The notes under the pieces were generated by a model. It did not search any database and was not told the DNA's origin. It saw only the letters and a list, made by a program, of their open reading frames with translations. Below, one piece after another: positions 59,854-64,000 of a stretch of 64,000 bases of DNA (the stretch's first letter is position 1; every line of letters starts with the position of its first letter). The DNA comes from Diphasiastrum complanatum (Eukaryota; Streptophyta; Lycopodiopsida; Lycopodiales; Lycopodiaceae): contig CM055099.1 of the NCBI GenBank assembly GCA_029204225.1, forward strand, positions 44,418,145 to 44,482,144, in the 5' to 3' direction. Both the position numbers and the translations under genes were made by a program.

Positions 59854-60300
59854 TGTTGAAAATTGTCACTTCTCACTTGAATTGGTTCATGTAAATATTG
59901 ATCAAACATTAGAATATGTTGATGATCTGATTTCACACGTGTGGAGCCTGTTCCCACGTGTGAAAGGATGTACTTTTCATGTTCGTATATATCCAAATTG
60001 ATTTCGTATCATTCTAGTTAGTGTGAACATGAAATGACTAGTTTTTAGTCAAGTTGACTAGTCACCTACAAATTAGCTTTTCCTTGCATGTGCATGAGTA
60101 AATGCTCCCACATGGCAAGTGGATGTTCACACGTGTGTATAGAGTACTAGAAGATAAGAATTGATCATTTTCCTTAGATTTTATTTTGTAGGGAATGTTC
60201 CTATATTCTAGGAGACTAGCTTTTTGGATTTTAGTCATATTCTAGAAGGTCAACTATTGGATAAGGATCAAGGATGGATCAAATGGATAGATCTGAGTGA
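59854..60300 (+). repeat. Partial 5' LTR, family C-related, of the copia element
   Basis: Starts TGTTGAAAATTG and shares GTGGAGCCTGTTCCCA and flanking palindromes with the solo LTR at 52534-53366. CACACGTGTG is at 59934-59943 and 60128-60137, and CACGTG at 59955-59960. TATA, R and U5 parts and a primer site are not visible, so its 3' end is deleted before gag. End approximate. Confidence 0.6.
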
Positions 60301-60339
60301 AAAAAAATCCTTGTGATTTTAAAAAGCATTCATTCTAAA

Positions 60340-63300
60340 ATGTCATCCATGGGTGGATATTTGATGGAATCAAGTGAGAGACTCACTTCCACAAATTATT
60401 CCATTTGGAAAGTGAGAATGGAATCACTCCTAGTGATCCATGATTTATATGACATAGTTCAAGGAGTAGAGGAAGAGCCTTAAACTCCCCAAGAACAAGC
60501 CAAATACAAGAAGAGAGCAAGATTAGCTCTACATTGCATAAAGTTAAATGTATGCAATGACCTCTTGAAAGAGGTGTCTTCTTGTACCTCATCCAAAGAG
60601 GCTTAGGATTCATTAAAGAGCATTTATGAATCCAACAATACTTCAAGAATCCTCATGCTAAGAAATCAAGTTTTCCAAAGCATGAAAGGAAGTGGAGAGA
60701 GTGGACAAGAGTATGTCCTTAGGATCAAATCTCTTAACAAGGAGTTAAGTGCAATAGGAGAGAAGATCCAAGATCAAGAACTAGTACAAATCATCTTGAA
60801 TGGTCTAGGTGATGAGTTCACCAACTTAGTCCAATCATTTGCCATTCAAGACTCTCTTCCATCCATTGAAAAGTTGCACAATGTTCTTGTGGCCGAGGAG
60901 AGTAGGCTTCTACACCTCAAGACAAGAATGGATAGCATGTCACTTAATGGAAGAGAGGAGAAAGCTAACTTTACATCTAAAGGCAAGAAGAAGCAAAATC
61001 CATTCAAGAAAAATCAAGGCAAGGAGGCCGAGATGAAGAATGGAGGATCTACCTCCAAAGGCAAAGTGAAGAACAAGGCAAAACTAAAGTGTTTCTTTTG
61101 TGGAAAGAAAGGACACTTTGCCTTAGAATGCTACTTGAAGAAGAATCAACAAGCCAAAGGAGATCAAGGGAACATTGCTCAAGAGGAAGAAGAAGAGGAT
61201 GGATTCAACACATCCTTAATGGTTGCATCTACACCAACTTCAAGTCAAGACACATGGTGGATAGATAGTGGGGCTTGTTCCCACATGTCCTTTAACAAGC
61301 ATTATTCTACTCTTCTATCTTGTAATGACTCTAGGAAGCCAATATACATTGCTAGTGATCAAGCATGCAAGATAGATGACATAGGATCTATACATCTTTG
61401 CTTAGGCACATCTAAAAGGATAGATCTAGATATTTTGTATTTTCCTACCATTTCAAGAAACTTGCTTAGTGTAGGACAATTAATGGACAATGGACTAGAT
61501 GTACATTTCAAGAATGGAGTTTGTTCCATCTTGAAAAATGATAAGTGCATAGCTAGTGGCATTAAGCAAGGTAGACTTTTCAAGCTGGATGCTAATGTTG
61601 CAAGTGAAAGTGTGAACTTGGCTAGGGAGGAGCTAACTCAAGTGGAGCTTTGGCATAAGAGATTAGGCCATCCTAATCTTCAATCTATGGAGTCAATGGC
61701 AAGCAAGGAACTAGCTCTCGGCCTACCAAGAGCTTTCAAGAAGTGTGGAAAGATGTGTGAGGCATGTGGCCTTGCAAAGTCACACAAGTCTTCTTACAAG
61801 AGATCTTCATCAAGATCTCTCTCTCCCTTGGATCTCATACATTCTGATGTACATAGCTTTTCACATGCAAGTAATAAAGGTGCCTTGATGTATGTAACTT
61901 TTATAGATGATTGTACTAGATTCACATGGATTGAGTTACTATCAAAGAAAAGTCTTGTTTATAAAGCTTTCATTAAGTTCAAGTCTCTACTAGAGAAACA
62001 ACTTAGTACTTCTATCAAAGCACTAAGATGTGATAATGGAGGAGAGTACACCTCCAATAAAATGAAAGACTTTTGTGAGATCAATGGTATTAAGTTACAA
62101 TACACTTGCCTACACCCCTCAACAAAATGGGGTGGCCGAGAGAAAAAATAGGAGTCTATGTGAGTGTGCAAAGTCTTTGAGACTTGATGCATCACTTCCC
62201 ATATCATTTTGGGGAGAAGCCATAACATGTGCTAATTATTTGTGTAATAGACTTCCTAGTAGTGCTATAGATGGGATCTCACCTTATCAAGCCTTGTTTG
62301 ATAAGAAACCCAATGTAAAAGATTTTAAGATCTTTGGATGTACTTGTTATGTACACATTCCTTTGGAGACTATAAGGAAAGAAGATGCTACCTCTTTCAA
62401 AGGAATCTTTGTTGGTTATGGAGAAAATAGCAAGGGATATAGGATATATGATCCTACATCCAAAAAAGTAAAGGTAAGCAAGGATGTACTTTTTGATGAG
62501 TCACAATTTGCTAAGAGCTTGTCAAATGGATAACCCATTGTGCATTGAAGATCTTGACAAATCCGAGGAGGATCTTGACAAACCCGAGGAGGATCATGAC
62601 AAACCCAAGGATGGAGATTTGGATCCGAGTCAAAAGGGGCCGAGAAGATCATCAAGGAGCAAGGCCGAGCCATCAAGGCTTACCTATGTGGACAAGGGAA
62701 AGCAAAAGGAAGACTCTACATCTTCTACCTCTTACTCTTTTTTAGCTACATTGCTTGAAGAACCATCATCTTTTGAAGAAGAATATAAATCTAAAGTTTG
62801 GAGAGATGATGTATGATGCATTAGAAGAGAATCATACTTGGAATCTTGTAAATCTTCCAAGAGGAAAGAAACCACTTGCATGCAAGTGGATTTATAGAAT
62901 TAAGTACAATCAAGATGGATCTATTAGTAAGTACAAAGCTAGGCTTGTTGCTAAGGGATTTCTTCAAATAAAAGGATTGGATTATGAAGAAACATTTGCA
63001 CCTGTAGCTAAGCATGTAGCTATTAGATTAATCATTTGCATTGCTACTTTGTTCAAATGGGATCTCTACCAAATGGATGTGACAAATGCCTTCTTGAATG
63101 GCTTCTTAGAAGAGGAAATCTACATGATGCAACCCGAGGGCTTCATCAAGGTTGGTGAGGAGCAAAAGGTGTGCTACTTAAGGAAGAGCCTATATGGCTT
63201 GAAGCAAGCACCTAGAGCTTGGTACTCTAGGTTGCATGATTTTCTCTATTCTCTTGGATTTGTACTAAGTGCTTATGAACCTTCTTTATATTTCAAATGT

Positions 63301-63633
63301 AATGAAGGAAAGATCATCATTTTGGTTCTTTATGTTGATGACATCATTATGACAGGAAATGATGATGATGGCATATGCAAAGTAAAAGTTGACTTATCTA
63401 GTGAGTTCAAGATGGTAGATCTAGGCTTCCTAGAGTTTATACTTGGGATAGAAGTGTCTAGAAGTAGCAATTGTACTTTCATAAGTCAATCTAAGTATGC
63501 TGCTTCCATTCTTGAAAGATTTGGTATGAAAGATTGTAAGGGTATTGACACCCCTATGGAGCATGTTGTGAAAGCAACTAATGAAGGTGATGAAGCGTCC
63601 TTTGAGGACATCACCCTGCATGGAAACGTGTAA
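60340..63633 (+). pseudogene. Ty1/copia gag-pol, nearly full length, with stops and frameshifts
   Basis: Gag starts at ATG 60340 (MSSMGGYLMES) with stops at 60481 and 60604, then runs open from 60655 to 62151: VQSFAIQDSLP, zinc knuckle CFFCGKKGHFALEC, protease WWIDSGACSHM, GAG-pre-integrase LWHKRLGHPN and CEACGLAKSH, integrase core SDVHSFSH (first Asp), FIDDCTRFTW, LRCDNGGEYTS (second Asp). A frameshift near 62120 precedes NGVAERKNRSL (catalytic Glu region), FWGEAITCANYLCNRLP and GYRIYDP. A second shift (~62510) leads to an acidic linker (EEDLDKPEEDHDKPKDGD). A third (~62810) leads to RT: CKWIYRIKYNQDGS, DVTNAFLNG, YVDDIIMTG (63331-63357), MKDCKGIDTPMEH. RT is cut off at 63633; RNase H and 3' LTR are absent. 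Closely related to the gag-pro at 1760-3181. Confidence 0.92.
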
Positions 63634-64000
63634 GGCATGTGATCTCTACGAAAGGGATAGTATGGCATGGATCTGCCCTAATACTTAGTAAAGACATTGA
63701 AAATCACTTACTAAATGATCTGACTTATCTATCCAAAACAATGTCCACATATCATGGTTGTTATGTGATTCCCACATAACAATCATGATACTGCCTTACC
63801 CTACCCTGTCCAGTGTCACTTTAGACCCTTGGTGAGATACAACTGAAAAGCATGGATGTGCTCAGGAGTATGGACAATAGTGCGTGACATACTTACTCCG
63901 TAAGGGCCACTTGGGTCAGTATAGCATGGATGTGCTCTGATTCCAGCACACACCAGGTCTTTTGGCTAAGTAAAACTCTAAACGGTTAAAACTTTTCATA
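63634..64000. repeat. Hairpin-motif repeat, second copy, truncating the copia element
   Basis: Boxes GGCATGGATCTGCC (63664-63677) and AGCATGGATGTGCT (63849-63862 and 63923-63936) lie in text homologous to 45640-45870 (GGTGAGATAC, AGGAGTATGGACAATAGTGC, CCAG...TTTTAGCTA/TTTTGGCTA, GTTAAAACTTT). It begins in the middle of the RT frame and runs off the window. Confidence 0.8.

Overview
This window is nuclear DNA from a land plant. It holds one well-supported host gene, a six-exon ETR1-type (subfamily 1) ethylene receptor on the minus strand (25477-28911), in a roughly 6 kb stretch without recognisable transposons. Almost everything else is decayed retrotransposon. Short introns, tRNA-Met primer-binding sites after several LTRs and long GA/CT microsatellites fit a large, repeat-rich plant genome. 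I cannot name the species. Nothing bacterial, organellar, CRISPR-like or convincingly tRNA/rRNA-encoding was seen.

Layout. 1-5854: a Ty1/copia pol remnant (+) split by a later copia element on the minus strand (191-4667, two 701-bp LTRs). 5959-12690: a minus-strand Ty3/gypsy element with linker, RT-RNase H, integrase, two blocks of a 25-bp minisatellite and an extra ORF after integrase. 13447-14178: a copia-type LTR with primer-binding site and an expanded (CT)n. 15180-16960: an unclassified repeat present again in inverted orientation at 40580-42460. 20120-21872: a LINE ORF2 remnant (-) with a large (GA)n inside. 25477-30850: the ethylene receptor gene and its 5' region. 31600-47140: intergenic DNA with tRNA-like (SINE-type) fragments, short copia pieces, a solo LTR with perfect TSD (39276-39976), a hairpin-motif array (45363-45801) and (CT)102. 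48550-51720: a copia-type LTR and primer site followed by ORFs I do not recognise. 51730-59850: a gypsy complex (protease, solo LTR, extra ORF, LTR, integrase, second extra ORF, LTR piece). 59854-63633: a copia gag-pol element (+), cut off by a second copy of the hairpin repeat that runs to the window end.

The receptor is complete and keeps every canonical histidine-kinase and receiver motif. Its fourth coding intron must be GC-AG to keep the frame. The transposon genes are nearly all broken by stops, frameshifts, deletions or lost catalytic residues, so current mobility from this locus is unlikely.

I found no convincing new biological system. The best candidates for something undescribed are: (i) the uncharacterised ORF downstream of integrase, seen in three gypsy copies; (ii) the array of short hairpins with covarying stem bases upstream of a TATA box; (iii) the LTR element at 48.5-51.7 kb with an unrecognised ORF; (iv) the recurring ACACGTGT palindrome in LTRs of unrelated families.
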